From Mesorhizobium sp. B4-1-4 (GTDB lineage Bacteria > Pseudomonadota > Alphaproteobacteria > Rhizobiales > Rhizobiaceae): a DNA stretch of 64,000 nt. Every line of letters starts with the position of its first letter. The stretch's first letter is position 1. Position numbers and translations under genes: made by a program. This document shows positions 17,495 to 25,935 of this stretch, one piece after another. The stretch lies in assembly GCF_006439395.2 (NCBI RefSeq), contig NZ_CP083950.1, positions 3,844,001 to 3,908,000 of the forward strand. Direction: 5' to 3'. A model generated the notes under the pieces. It did no database searches and was not told where the DNA came from. It saw nothing but the letters and a program-made list of their open reading frames with translations.

Positions 17495-19174
17495 TCAGGC
17501 TTGATAGGTAACCTTCCCGCCGCAGATCGTCGTTGCCGGCCGCACCTTGTGCAGGTCTGCCGGCGCGGCCTTCTCGATATCGGCCGACAGGACGACCAGA
17601 TCCGCCATGTAGCCGGGCTTGAGCATGCCCTTGCGATGCTCGGCGAATTCGGCATAGGCGCCTTCTACCGTGTAGGCGGCGAGCGCTTCGTGCAGCGAGA
17701 AGCTCTGGTCCGGGTCGCTTTCTGCCCATGGTTTGCGCAGCACTGCCGCCTGAATGCCCAGGATCGGGTCGACCGGCGACACCGGCCAGTCCGAGGCGAA
17801 GACGACATGCGCGCCGGCGTTCTTCAAGGTACGCCAGGCATAGCTCAGCGGCCAGCGAGCCGGGCCGATACGCGACACGGTCGGCTCCAGCGGGAAATCC
17901 ATGGCGCCGGGCGGATGCGGCGGCTGCATGGAAGCGATGACGCCGAGTTCGGCGAAGCGTGGCACGTCCGATGTGGTGGTGACCTCGATGTGTTCGATGC
18001 GATGCCGGCTATCGCGCTTGCCATTGGCCTTTTGCGCCGCCTCGTAGCCGTCGAGCACGGCACGCACCGCGCCATCGCCGATCGAATGTACCGCGATCTG
18101 CAGCCCGCGCTTGTCGATGGCGGCGGCGAGGTCAATAAACTGTTGCGGCGTGAACAGCGGCTCGCCGATCCAGTCGGGACGGTCGGCATAAGGCTCGATC
18201 ATGACAGCCGTCCAGGAATCCAGCACCCCGTCGTAGAACACTTTGACCATGCCCGACGACAGCCACTCGCTGTCGAAGCGTTCGGCCATCTCGGATGCCT
18301 TGTCGAGCATGTCGAGCGTCATGAAATTCTTGTAGTGGAACGGTATCTGCACGCGGCAGGGCAAGCCTTCCTCGGCCTCGATCTCGGCCAGCAGTTCGAG
18401 CTGGTAGAGATTGCCGTCCATGTTCTGGATCGAGGTGATGCCGTGGCGCGCGCACCAGGCAAGTCCTCGCCGCATGATGTCACGGTCGAAGGCGCGCTCT
18501 TCCGCCGATGGCATCGGGTCCGGCTCGCCGCCGGTCGCCAGCCCCAGCCGCACGCGGCTTTCGCCGGCAAGGTCGAGCACCGGGCCGAAGGCTTCGCCCT
18601 CGCGCAGTTCGCCATTGGCCAGGCCGTCCTCGCCCATGACGATCTCGTTGCCCGGGCCAAGCACGCGTCCATGCAGAATGCCGGCCATGTCCAGCGCCTT
18701 GGTGTTGGCCCACATCGTATGGTGGTCGGGTGCGGCCATGACGAAGGGCCGGTCCGGCAGGATGGTGTCGAGATGATGGCGCGTCACCCGCTCGTCGCCG
18801 AGCACGGTATAGTCGACGCCCTGCCCGACCAGCATTTTCGCGTCGGGATGTGTCGATGCGTAGTCGCGGATCGCCTTTTGCAGCGCCTCGAAGCCGTGGA
18901 CGCCCGAAAGCTGCAAATGGGCAAGCTCGGCCGCACCTGAGAAAAGATGCATATGGGCTTCGATGAAACCCGGGAGCACCGAACCGCCCTTGGCGTCGAC
19001 AACCCTGGTGCCCGGTCCCTTGAACTCTTCGACGGAGGCGCGGCTACCGATGGCGATTATGGCACCGTCCTTGACGGCAACAGCCTCGGCGGCGGGATTG
19101 TCATCGTCCATGGTCAGCACATGACCATTGATGACGATCAGATCCGCATTGTGACCCGCATCCGTGACAGACAT
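17495..19174 (-). CDS. Amidohydrolase of the YtcJ type
   Basis: 559 residues from the ATG at 19174, chosen because GGAG lies 5 bases upstream. The metal-binding HxH is in PGFIEAHMHLFSGA near the N-terminus. YtcJ-type landmarks follow: DHHTMWANTKALDMAGI, QIAVHSIGDGAVRAVLDGYE and VFASDWPVSPVDPI. The family hydrolyses amides, often with broad or unknown specificity; the enzyme is likely cytoplasmic. It lies upstream of, and in the same direction as, the polyamine importer (142-base gap) and opposite to a TetR-type gene. An amide-polyamine substrate is a reasonable guess from context only. Confidence 0.9.
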   Translation of the reverse strand: MSVTDAGHNADLIVINGHVLTMDDDNPAAEAVAVKDGAIIAIGSRASVEEFKGPGTRVVDAKGGSVLPGFIEAHMHLFSGAAELAHLQLSGVHGFEALQKAIRDYASTHPDAKMLVGQGVDYTVLGDERVTRHHLDTILPDRPFVMAAPDHHTMWANTKALDMAGILHGRVLGPGNEIVMGEDGLANGELREGEAFGPVLDLAGESRVRLGLATGGEPDPMPSAEERAFDRDIMRRGLAWCARHGITSIQNMDGNLYQLELLAEIEAEEGLPCRVQIPFHYKNFMTLDMLDKASEMAERFDSEWLSSGMVKVFYDGVLDSWTAVMIEPYADRPDWIGEPLFTPQQFIDLAAAIDKRGLQIAVHSIGDGAVRAVLDGYEAAQKANGKRDSRHRIEHIEVTTTSDVPRFAELGVIASMQPPHPPGAMDFPLEPTVSRIGPARWPLSYAWRTLKNAGAHVVFASDWPVSPVDPILGIQAAVLRKPWAESDPDQSFSLHEALAAYTVEGAYAEFAEHRKGMLKPGYMADLVVLSADIEKAAPADLHKVRPATTICGGKVTYQA

Positions 19175-19331
19175 CGCGACTCCGCGCTTTTGACGACTGA
19201 CTGAGACCGGCAACTCCGCGTCCAACCACCTGCCGCTCCGTTGGAGCAGTGCCATGGGACAAAGAATGATGCCAGCGCGCTGTCCTCGAAATTCCCCTTG
19301 TTATCCCTGAAGACAGCGTGGATAAAAGAAT

Positions 19332-19347
19332 GCGACTAATTATTCGC
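19332..19347. promoter_or_regulatory. Candidate TetR-type operator
   Basis: The 16-base near-palindrome GCGACTAATTATTCGC has 14 of 16 symmetric positions. It lies in the A+T-richer stretch between the divergent amidohydrolase and TetR-type genes. Position and symmetry fit an autoregulatory operator. Its presence argues against TetR translation starting upstream of it at 19318. Confidence 0.45.
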
Positions 19348-19434
19348 GTTTGTCAACATGCGGAATTTGGAATGTATTGTGGACAGCATCCTCCGCTTGT
19401 GTTGAGACCGGGCGGGGAACGGGGATATCAAGCA

Positions 19435-20088
19435 GTGAAGCGCAGTCTCGACCGCAAAACCAGGATAGCGCTCGAACCACGCAAGCAGCCGCGCCAACAA
19501 CGGTCTAGCAAGGTGGTCGACAGGATACTCGACGCGGCGCTGATCCTGACGCGGGAGCAAGGAACCAAGACGCCGACGACGCTCGCCATCGCGCAGCGCG
19601 CGGGCTTGTCGGTCGGTTCGGTATACCAATACTTTCCCAACAAGGAAGCCATTCTTCTGGACCTCGCGCGGCGATGGCTGTCGTCATTTCCCGAGATGAT
19701 CGCGAAACGCATCAAGGTCCCCCCGCCCACCAACCGCGAAGAGTTTCGGCGCGAAGTGCGCAAGCTCTTCGCCGACACGTCCAGGCTCTATCTCGACAAC
19801 GCCACCCTGATGCCAGTGATCGAGGCGATCTCGGGCAATGCCGACCTCAGGCCGATCCAGAACGAATATGACGACCAGATCATCGCCCTCTACGCCGCAT
19901 GGCTGCAGCATGTGAACCCGGCTCTCGAAGGCAAGATCGCCAGCCGGCTCGGCGTGGTGATGATGGAGGTCGGGCACGTCTGCCGGCTCGTCGGGCTGAA
20001 AAAGGATCGCCGGACATTCGACCTCATCGAGGACGATGTGGAAACCATGTGGCTCGCTTTGGTGAACCCCTATCTCAACCTTGACTGA
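19435..20088 (+). CDS. TetR-family transcriptional regulator
   Basis: 217 residues from the GTG at 19435. An alternative in-frame ATG at 19318 would give 256 residues but would run through the promoter-like palindrome. The DNA-binding helices are clear: ILDAALILTREQGTKTPTTL and AIAQRAGLSVGSVYQYFPNK. The ligand-binding C-terminal half is not diagnostic. GGGGA lies about 9 bases before the GTG. The gene is divergent from the amidohydrolase and 23 bases upstream of the acetylpolyamine-amidohydrolase-like gene, so it probably controls both sides. Confidence 0.88.
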   Translation: MKRSLDRKTRIALEPRKQPRQQRSSKVVDRILDAALILTREQGTKTPTTLAIAQRAGLSVGSVYQYFPNKEAILLDLARRWLSSFPEMIAKRIKVPPPTNREEFRREVRKLFADTSRLYLDNATLMPVIEAISGNADLRPIQNEYDDQIIALYAAWLQHVNPALEGKIASRLGVVMMEVGHVCRLVGLKKDRRTFDLIEDDVETMWLALVNPYLNLD

Positions 20089-20111
20089 TTTCGCACTTCG
20101 AGAGGAATTTT

Positions 20112-21143
20112 ATGAAGACTGTCTATTCGCCGCTTCATGCCGGCCATTCCGGCCAGATGGAGCTGGTCACCTCGGCCATCGTGCCGGGCTTTGAAAAGCC
20201 CTCGCGCGCCGAGTTCATCAAGGCGCGGGTCGAAAGCGAGAGGCTCGGGCCGATCATCGCGCCGGTCGAGCACGATCTTGCCGCCGCCAAGCGCGTCCAC
20301 AGGGCCGACTACATCGATTTCCTGCCGACGGTCTGGCCGCAATGGACGGCTGAGGGCCACACGGGCACGGCAATGCCCTTCACCTGGCCGACGCGCGGCC
20401 TGCGTGGCGACGTGCCGCCAAAGCGCATCGACGCCCTGCTCGGCTACTATTCCTTCGACGGCGGCGCCACCTTCGTCGCGGGGACCTGGGCCGCGATCAA
20501 ATCCTCCTACGACGTGGCGCTGACCGCTGCCGGTCTGGTCAAGGACGGCGAGAGGTCGGCTTTCGCGCTTTGCCGCCCGCCCGGTCACCATGCCGGCGCC
20601 GGCTTCATGGGCGGCTACTGCTACATCAACAACGCCGCCGTCGCCGCGCAATGGTTCCTTGACCAGGGCGCCAAGCGCGTCTCCATCCTCGACGTCGACT
20701 ACCACCATGGCAACGGCACCCAGGAGATCTTCTATGACCGGGCCGACGTGCAGGTTCTCAACCTGCATGGCGATCCGATGGTCGAATATCCGTTCTTCCT
20801 CGGCCATGCCGATGAACGCGGCGCGGGCGCGGGCGAAGGCTTCAACATCAACTATCCCATGCCCTTCGGCACCGGCTGGGACGCATGGAACGCATCGCTG
20901 GAGGACGCCTGCGCCAGGCTTGCCACCTATGCGCCGGATGTCGTCGTCGTCTCGCTCGGCGTCGACACGTTCGAGAAGGACCCGATCAGCCAGTTCAAGC
21001 TGACATCCGCCGACTATCCCAAGATCGGCCGGCGCATCGCCAGGCTCGGACTGCCGACGCTGTTCGTCCAGGAAGGTGGCTACGCCGTCGAGGAGATCGG
21101 CATCAACGCCGTCGGCGTGCTGACCGGCTTCGAGGACCGGTAA
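20112..21143 (+). CDS. Acetylpolyamine amidohydrolase / histone-deacetylase-fold enzyme
   Basis: 343 residues, the normal length for bacterial AphA-type enzymes, starting MKTVYSPLHAGHSGQMEL. The active site is intact: His159-His160 in CRPPGHHAGAGF, metal ligands Asp196 and His198 in SILDVDYHHGNG, a third Asp in VVSLGVDTFEKDP, and a catalytic Tyr in VQEGGYAVEE. The family removes acetyl groups from acetylputrescine or related amines with zinc. A GAGAGGAA stretch supports the ATG. Linkage to a PotABCD-type importer makes acetylpolyamine use plausible. Other small acetylated amides cannot be excluded. Confidence 0.92.
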   Translation: MKTVYSPLHAGHSGQMELVTSAIVPGFEKPSRAEFIKARVESERLGPIIAPVEHDLAAAKRVHRADYIDFLPTVWPQWTAEGHTGTAMPFTWPTRGLRGDVPPKRIDALLGYYSFDGGATFVAGTWAAIKSSYDVALTAAGLVKDGERSAFALCRPPGHHAGAGFMGGYCYINNAAVAAQWFLDQGAKRVSILDVDYHHGNGTQEIFYDRADVQVLNLHGDPMVEYPFFLGHADERGAGAGEGFNINYPMPFGTGWDAWNASLEDACARLATYAPDVVVVSLGVDTFEKDPISQFKLTSADYPKIGRRIARLGLPTLFVQEGGYAVEEIGINAVGVLTGFEDR

Positions 21144-21183
21144 GGCTGCCGGCTGATCCGGGCCGACAATGTCAGGCACGACG

Positions 21184-21212
21184 GAGCAAGGGCGGCAGGT
21201 CCGCCCTTGCTC
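21184..21212. terminator. Hairpin between convergent genes, probable bidirectional terminator
   Basis: A perfect 12-base stem GAGCAAGGGCGG / CCGCCCTTGCTC with a 5-base loop (CAGGT) lies between the 3' ends of the AphA-like gene and the TMEM43-like gene. No T-tract follows on either strand, so the function is inferred from position and stability. Confidence 0.6.
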
Positions 21213-21217
21213 GCGAG

Positions 21218-22411
21218 CTACATTGCGATGCCGGCGCTCGGCGTCGCCATCTGCGCGGCCGCCTTGCGCGACCGTCCGAGATAATAGACCGCCGCCGCCG
21301 CGATGACGCCGGCGGCCAGGATGCCCGCCGCCAGAAGCGGCCGGAACCAGAACCAGGCGATCGCGATCGTCGTCGAGCCGACCAGGATCGCCAGGAAGAA
21401 GGCGATGATACCGGTTCCCATCCGCGCCATGCTGCCGAGGAACGGAATGACGTCGAGGATCACGCCGATCGGGCCGAAGAACAGGGCAAAGCCGATGGTC
21501 AGCAGCAGCAGACCGGCACCACGCAGCAGCCAGGTGATCAGCGTGTTGACGCTGACCGCTTCGGCGAACATCTTGTCGGCCGGCACCGTGCCGGTGTCGA
21601 CCATCAGCAACGCATCGCCCGCCTGCGTCTGGTATGGCTCGAACCGGCTGCCGGCCTGACGCGCCACGATGCTGACCACGCCAAGCGGCGCCAATTGATA
21701 GCCGATGCGGTAGTCGCCCAGCGCTGGCGATGTGTTGTCGCTGCCGAGATAGATCTTGCCATCGACGATGCTGAGCGGCTTCGTCCCGGTATAGGCGGCC
21801 TTGATCGCCGCCGCCTGATTGGCCGACAGCGAATAGTCCTTGTCACCTTCGATACGATCGAGCACCGGCTTGTCCAGATCGAAGGCGACGAGCTTGCCCT
21901 GTGGAATCTGGAAGGCGCGGCTGTGGATCGCCATCGGCGGATTCTGATGGCCGTCCGGCTTCTTGAAATCGGACGAATCGATCTGGCTGCCGTCCCACAC
22001 CCGCGAATAACTGTAGGTGGTTTGCGTCTCCTCGCCACCGCCAAGCTTCTTGGTGGTCTCGGATTTGGACTGTTCCTTCCACTGATACATCTGGACGGTG
22101 CGCGACAGGCGCAGCCCCTGCGCGGCAATGCCGAAATCCGGGTCCGCCAGACCGCCGTCCGCGGTCACCGGGCCACTGACATGCACAAGCTTGCCGTCAT
22201 TACCGGCATCGACGCTGTCGGCGTTCACCGAGACGACGGCGCCGGCGCCTTCGGCCAGCGAGCGCGCCGTCTGCACCGCGCGGCCCTCGTTCCAGAACAA
22301 CCCGACCACCATCAGCACGATCAGCAGCAGGCCGATGATGACCCCGCCGACCGCGCGCTTGATCCGCCCGAACCACGAGACGGATGCAACTTCCCGAAAT
22401 GAATCGCTCAT
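21218..22411 (-). CDS. TMEM43-family membrane protein
   Basis: 397 residues from the ATG at 22411 (MSDSFREVASVSWFG), supported by a GGGGGAA stretch 4-5 bases upstream. One membrane segment lies near the N-terminus (VGGVIIGLLLIVLMVVGLFW). A large soluble domain follows with the family's WNEGRAVQTARSL opening. Three or four hydrophobic segments are clustered at the C-terminus (~300-390). The layout matches TMEM43/LUMA-like proteins found in bacteria and eukaryotes; the bacterial function is unknown. The gene is not obviously tied to the flagellar genes. Confidence 0.85.
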   Translation of the reverse strand: MSDSFREVASVSWFGRIKRAVGGVIIGLLLIVLMVVGLFWNEGRAVQTARSLAEGAGAVVSVNADSVDAGNDGKLVHVSGPVTADGGLADPDFGIAAQGLRLSRTVQMYQWKEQSKSETTKKLGGGEETQTTYSYSRVWDGSQIDSSDFKKPDGHQNPPMAIHSRAFQIPQGKLVAFDLDKPVLDRIEGDKDYSLSANQAAAIKAAYTGTKPLSIVDGKIYLGSDNTSPALGDYRIGYQLAPLGVVSIVARQAGSRFEPYQTQAGDALLMVDTGTVPADKMFAEAVSVNTLITWLLRGAGLLLLTIGFALFFGPIGVILDVIPFLGSMARMGTGIIAFFLAILVGSTTIAIAWFWFRPLLAAGILAAGVIAAAAVYYLGRSRKAAAQMATPSAGIAM

Positions 22412-22489
22412 CGTTTCCCCCGAAACAAACCTCGCCAGGAGCCGAACGGAACCGCCACGGATAACCATATCCGTCCTGCCGATTGCGCG

Positions 22490-22527
22490 CGCGACTGTCG
22501 AAGGTGCCCTCCCCTTCGACAGTCGCG
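22490..22527. other. Perfect 15-base-stem hairpin upstream of the TMEM43-like gene
   Basis: CGCGACTGTCGAAGG (22490-22504) pairs perfectly with CCTTCGACAGTCGCG (22513-22527) around an 8-base loop, followed on the plus strand by AATTTAT. It sits between two divergent genes, about 80 bases from the TMEM43-like ATG and 390 from visN. It could be an operator, a leader structure or a remnant repeat; no assignment is possible. Confidence 0.6.
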
Positions 22528-22916
22528 AATTTATCGCAACGGAGCCGCCGCCGATATGGCCGGCCTGCACGGTTCCGGCGATTTTCGCACATTGAGAGCC
22601 GGGAAAATCCCCCCTGAGTCGCAGGCAGAGTCCGCCGGATTCGATTTTGTCAAATCGCGTTTGATGTCGGATTCATCTGCGGGTAGATTAGACCCGAATC
22701 AGCCGGTCCTCGGGGGGCGCGGCGACCACCCAAAGTCTCAAGTTCCGGAATTTTCCGGCGCCAGACGCGGACGGCTTCGCGTTCCCTGAATGGATTCCGT
22801 CTGGTTGGGCGCGGCCCCGCGCCTCGTGTGCCTCGTAAAAGTAACGCGTTTTAGGGGTTCGGCGGCTGGCTCTCCAGCATCCGGACATCAGAATCGATTC
22901 CGGCCAAAAGCAGCAG
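22528..22916 (+). promoter_or_regulatory. Long region upstream of visN, no gene seen
   Basis: About 390 bases with no convincing coding sequence before the motility master-regulator gene. It contains small palindromes, including TCAAATCGCGTTTGA (22650-22664) and TTCCGGAA (22743-22750). A region this long upstream of a global regulator probably holds promoter and operator sites; none matches a consensus known to me. Confidence 0.4.
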
Positions 22917-23627
22917 ATGAGCAGTCCCGCCGCGCCTCTTCAATCCGACACATTGGGCTCGCGCCTGACGTCGCGCGGTGATCTCACCAGTTTCTTCATG
23001 GAGCTGACCGCCGAGATCGGCGCCGACAGCTACATGCTGGTCGCCATCGTCCACGACCAGGACCGCAACGATGCGCGCATCGTCTCTTCGAACTGGATCT
23101 TCGATGCCATCGAGCTGATCGGCAAGCGGCTGATCGCCAGCCTCGCCCAGGGTGCCCTCACCGTCGCGCCCGGTTTCCGTCCGAAGCCGCTGGTGGCGGC
23201 CAAAGCGCCGGATGCCGACGGACTGGTCTCCGGCGAAGAGGCCCGCCTTCTCGACGTGCTCGGCCATGCCGAGATCTATTCGCTGCGGCTGAATGTCGGC
23301 CGCCAGCGCCTGTTCGTCTTGTTCTCGGCGGCGACGGTCGGCCAGATCGACGAGCCGGCGCTGATGAAGGCGCAGCTGAAATGCTGCTTTGCGCTCTCGC
23401 ATATTCCGCAACTGATCGCCGCGGCGGCGATGCAGGATCCCCTGTCGGACCGCGAGCGCGAATGCCTCTTCTGGGTCTCGGAAGGCAAGACCACCGACGA
23501 GGTGGCCGTCATCCTTGGCGTCTCCTCCAATACGGTCAACAGCTACATCACCCACGCCATCCAGAAATTCGCGGCCAGCAACCGTGCGATGGCCATCGCC
23601 ACCGCGATCAGGAGTGGCATCATTTGA
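22917..23627 (+). CDS. visN: VisN, LuxR-type master regulator of motility
   Basis: 236 residues. The N-terminal ~170 form a ligand-binding-like domain without the acyl-homoserine-lactone signature. The C-terminal LuxR helix-turn-helix covers ~175-236: SDRERECLFWVSEGKTTDE, then VAVILGVSSNTVNSYITHA. In rhizobia VisN and VisR act together, probably as a heterodimer, at the top of the motility cascade and activate rem. The stop overlaps the visR start (TTGA), so the two subunits are translationally coupled. The adjacent visR and flagellar genes make the assignment firm. Confidence 0.93.
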   Translation: MSSPAAPLQSDTLGSRLTSRGDLTSFFMELTAEIGADSYMLVAIVHDQDRNDARIVSSNWIFDAIELIGKRLIASLAQGALTVAPGFRPKPLVAAKAPDADGLVSGEEARLLDVLGHAEIYSLRLNVGRQRLFVLFSAATVGQIDEPALMKAQLKCCFALSHIPQLIAAAAMQDPLSDRERECLFWVSEGKTTDEVAVILGVSSNTVNSYITHAIQKFAASNRAMAIATAIRSGII

Positions 23628-24394
23628 AACACGCCGACATCAAGGATGCCGCTGAAGCCCTTTTCAACGAGCAGCACAGCCCGTTCGGCGCCTTCACGCT
23701 CGGCTCCGAAACGCATCACGCCGTCACCATTCCCGATGCCGTGCGCCGCTGCCGCTGGATATCAGTCGACATCAACGCCTCGGGCTTCGGCCTGTTCTTC
23801 GTCAGCCCGTCGCCGGAACGGGCGCGGCTGGTCCCCTGTTTTGATTCAGACTATCCTGGCATCGCGGTGGCTACGAAGTTCATTTCAGGGGCCAATGGCG
23901 AGGAGATCGTGCGCCACACCCGCCTTTCGACCGAACCGCGCTGGTGGTCGGATGACGGTGTCGCGGCGATGGTCGACATGTTCGGCAATCTCGCCTGGAC
24001 CGGACAAATGGCGCCGCTGACGCCCGGCACCAGCGGCATCGCGTTCCCCGTCCACGCCGATCGCGGCCAATGCGGCCTCGTCGTCTTCCTGGGATCGGAG
24101 ATCGCGATGACGCAGGATACGCTCTACGATATCCACGCCCGCTGCTTCTCGCTGTTCGCAGGCGTCGCCCGCATTCGCCCGGGCGACGCCGGCAGGATGC
24201 GCGCCATCTCCAAGCGCGAACTCGAATGCCTGAAGCTGACCGCCAACGGCAATACCAGCGAGGAGATCGCGCGGCTCCTGAAACTGTCGGTGCACACCGC
24301 CAACCAGTATCTGGCCCAGTCAACCCAGAAGCTCAACGCCGTCAACCGCAATCAGGCCGTCGCCAAGGCACTGCGGCTTGGCCTGATCGAATAG
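23624..24394 (+). CDS. visR: VisR, LuxR-type partner of VisN
   Basis: 256 residues from a TTG start at 23624, which overlaps the visN stop and is preceded by AGGAG nine bases upstream. Longer same-frame readings into visN lack support. The C-terminal LuxR DNA-binding domain is ISKRELECLKLTANGNTSEE followed by IARLLKLSVHTANQYLAQ. With VisN it forms the first tier of the rhizobial flagellar regulatory cascade. It converges with the unknown 24419-24853 gene across 24 bases. Confidence 0.92.
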   Translation: MKHADIKDAAEALFNEQHSPFGAFTLGSETHHAVTIPDAVRRCRWISVDINASGFGLFFVSPSPERARLVPCFDSDYPGIAVATKFISGANGEEIVRHTRLSTEPRWWSDDGVAAMVDMFGNLAWTGQMAPLTPGTSGIAFPVHADRGQCGLVVFLGSEIAMTQDTLYDIHARCFSLFAGVARIRPGDAGRMRAISKRELECLKLTANGNTSEEIARLLKLSVHTANQYLAQSTQKLNAVNRNQAVAKALRLGLIE

Positions 24395-24418
24395 CGTTTG
24401 CTGTCTGATAGAGCCGGT

Positions 24419-24853
24419 TCAGAAGGCCAGCGGCTCGACCCTGCGGATACGGGCCTGTTCGATCACAGCCTCCAGCAGCGCCGTATTGTGCTCGGGGTCC
24501 TCGCCAGGTTTTTCGAACGACACGTAGTTGACCGCGACCGAGTTGCCGGTCTCGCTCAGCGTCAGCTGGAAATAGACGGTTACCCCCGGTGGCCTGAGTT
24601 CCAGATCGAGCACGATGCGCGGGCTGCCGCTCCAGTCGACATGCGCCTCGCCGCCATGGCCTAGCCTGAGCGTGCGCGGATTGAAGAACAACTCCGCTGC
24701 TGAATCGACCAGATCCGACAGGCAGGCGAAGTGCTCCAGCCGGATGAAGGCGATATAGTCGGCGACATCGATCAGGCGCAACTCGGCCACGACTTGCTCG
24801 ATAGCGTTGGCGACGATGATCTCGCGGGATTTTGCGTGCGGTTGGCGGTTCAT
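24419..24853 (-). CDS. Conserved protein of unknown function in the motA-flhB operon
   Basis: 144 residues, acidic to neutral, with no membrane segment or signal peptide. The N-terminal half looks helical (IIVANAIEQVVAELRLID). The C-terminal half alternates hydrophobic residues in a beta pattern (IVLDLELRPPGVTVYFQLTL). The ATG overlaps the flhB stop by four bases, so it is the last cistron of motA-fliM-fliN-fliG-flhB. I do not recognise a domain. Position suggests a cytoplasmic motor/export accessory or regulatory protein. Confidence 0.75.
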   Translation of the reverse strand: MNRQPHAKSREIIVANAIEQVVAELRLIDVADYIAFIRLEHFACLSDLVDSAAELFFNPRTLRLGHGGEAHVDWSGSPRIVLDLELRPPGVTVYFQLTLSETGNSVAVNYVSFEKPGEDPEHNTALLEAVIEQARIRRVEPLAF

Positions 24854-25932
24854 GAAATCTGTCTGCGCTCAGCCTTTTTCGAGTAGACGATCCGCACCAG
24901 TTCGGCGACGGCCTGGTAGAATTGCGACGGGATCACATTATCGACCGAAACTTGCTTGTACATGGAGCGGGCGAGCGCTACGTCCTCGAAGATCGGGATG
25001 TTGTTTTCCCTTGCGATCTCGCGGATTTTCAGAGCCACCAGATCCTGCCCATTGGCCACCACAAGCGGCGCCGAATCCTCGTCGCGCACATATTTCAGCG
25101 CGATCGAATAGTGTGTCGGATTGGCGATGATCAGCGTCGCGCGCGGCACCGCCGTCATCATCCGCTTGCGCGCCCGGTCGCGCGCCAGCGAGCGCAGCCG
25201 CGACTTTACGATCGGATCGCCCTCGGACTGTTTGAATTCGTCCTTGACCTCCTGCTTGCTCATGCGCAGGTCCTGTTTCCAATGGAAGCGCGACCAGACG
25301 AGGTCGATCGCCGCGATCAGACCCATGACGAAGACGATCGCAACCAGGATGTCGACCGCGATGCCGCGGATGACGAGACCGAAGGCGATGGGATTGGTGA
25401 TCATCCCGTCGAGCAGTTTGCGGTGATCCTCCGACAGCGTGAAGACGAGCACCGCGATGGCGAAGCCCACCTTGGCGAGGGATTTCAGGAACTCGACCCA
25501 GCCCTGGGCGCCGAACATCCGGTTCCAGCCCTTGACGATCGAGATGCGCGACATCTGCGGCCTGATCCGCTCGCCGACGAATTGCGGCATGTTCTGGAGC
25601 ACCGAGGCGCCGATGCCGGCGACGGTCAAAAGCACCAGCAGGCTGACGAGGGCGCGGCCCACTTCCAGCAAGACGATCTTGTAGAGCGCGATGATGTCGG
25701 TCTCGGTGTCCATCGGCCAGGCCTCGGGCTTCTCAAGGAACATCGACAGAAACATGCCGAGATTGATGACCGCGTCCTTGGCATAGAAGACGGTGAACAC
25801 CAGTATCGCGACGTAAGAGGCGAGGAGCGCGGTTTCCCGCGAATGGGGCAGCTTGCCCTGTTCGATCGTGTCGCGGATCTTCTTTTCCGTCGCCTCTTCG
25901 GTTTTCGAGTCCTTGTCGGTGGCGTCGGACAT
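24850..25932 (-). CDS. flhB: FlhB, flagellar export-gate switch protein
   Basis: 360 residues. Four membrane segments in the N-terminal half are followed by a cytoplasmic domain with the self-cleavage motif NPTH (LIIANPTHYSIALKYV, around 270). FlhB switches the flagellar type III secretion system from rod/hook to filament substrates after autocleavage between Asn and Pro. The acidic N-terminus (MSDATDKDSKTEEATEKKI) is typical. It is three bases downstream of fliG and overlaps the following unknown gene. Confidence 0.96.
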   Translation of the reverse strand: MSDATDKDSKTEEATEKKIRDTIEQGKLPHSRETALLASYVAILVFTVFYAKDAVINLGMFLSMFLEKPEAWPMDTETDIIALYKIVLLEVGRALVSLLVLLTVAGIGASVLQNMPQFVGERIRPQMSRISIVKGWNRMFGAQGWVEFLKSLAKVGFAIAVLVFTLSEDHRKLLDGMITNPIAFGLVIRGIAVDILVAIVFVMGLIAAIDLVWSRFHWKQDLRMSKQEVKDEFKQSEGDPIVKSRLRSLARDRARKRMMTAVPRATLIIANPTHYSIALKYVRDEDSAPLVVANGQDLVALKIREIARENNIPIFEDVALARSMYKQVSVDNVIPSQFYQAVAELVRIVYSKKAERRQIS

Positions 25933-25935
25933 GCC

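Noticed and set aside
22556..22789. Short open frames between the TMEM43-like gene and visN
   Set aside because: No ribosome site, no signature and inconsistent codon use; treated as non-coding.
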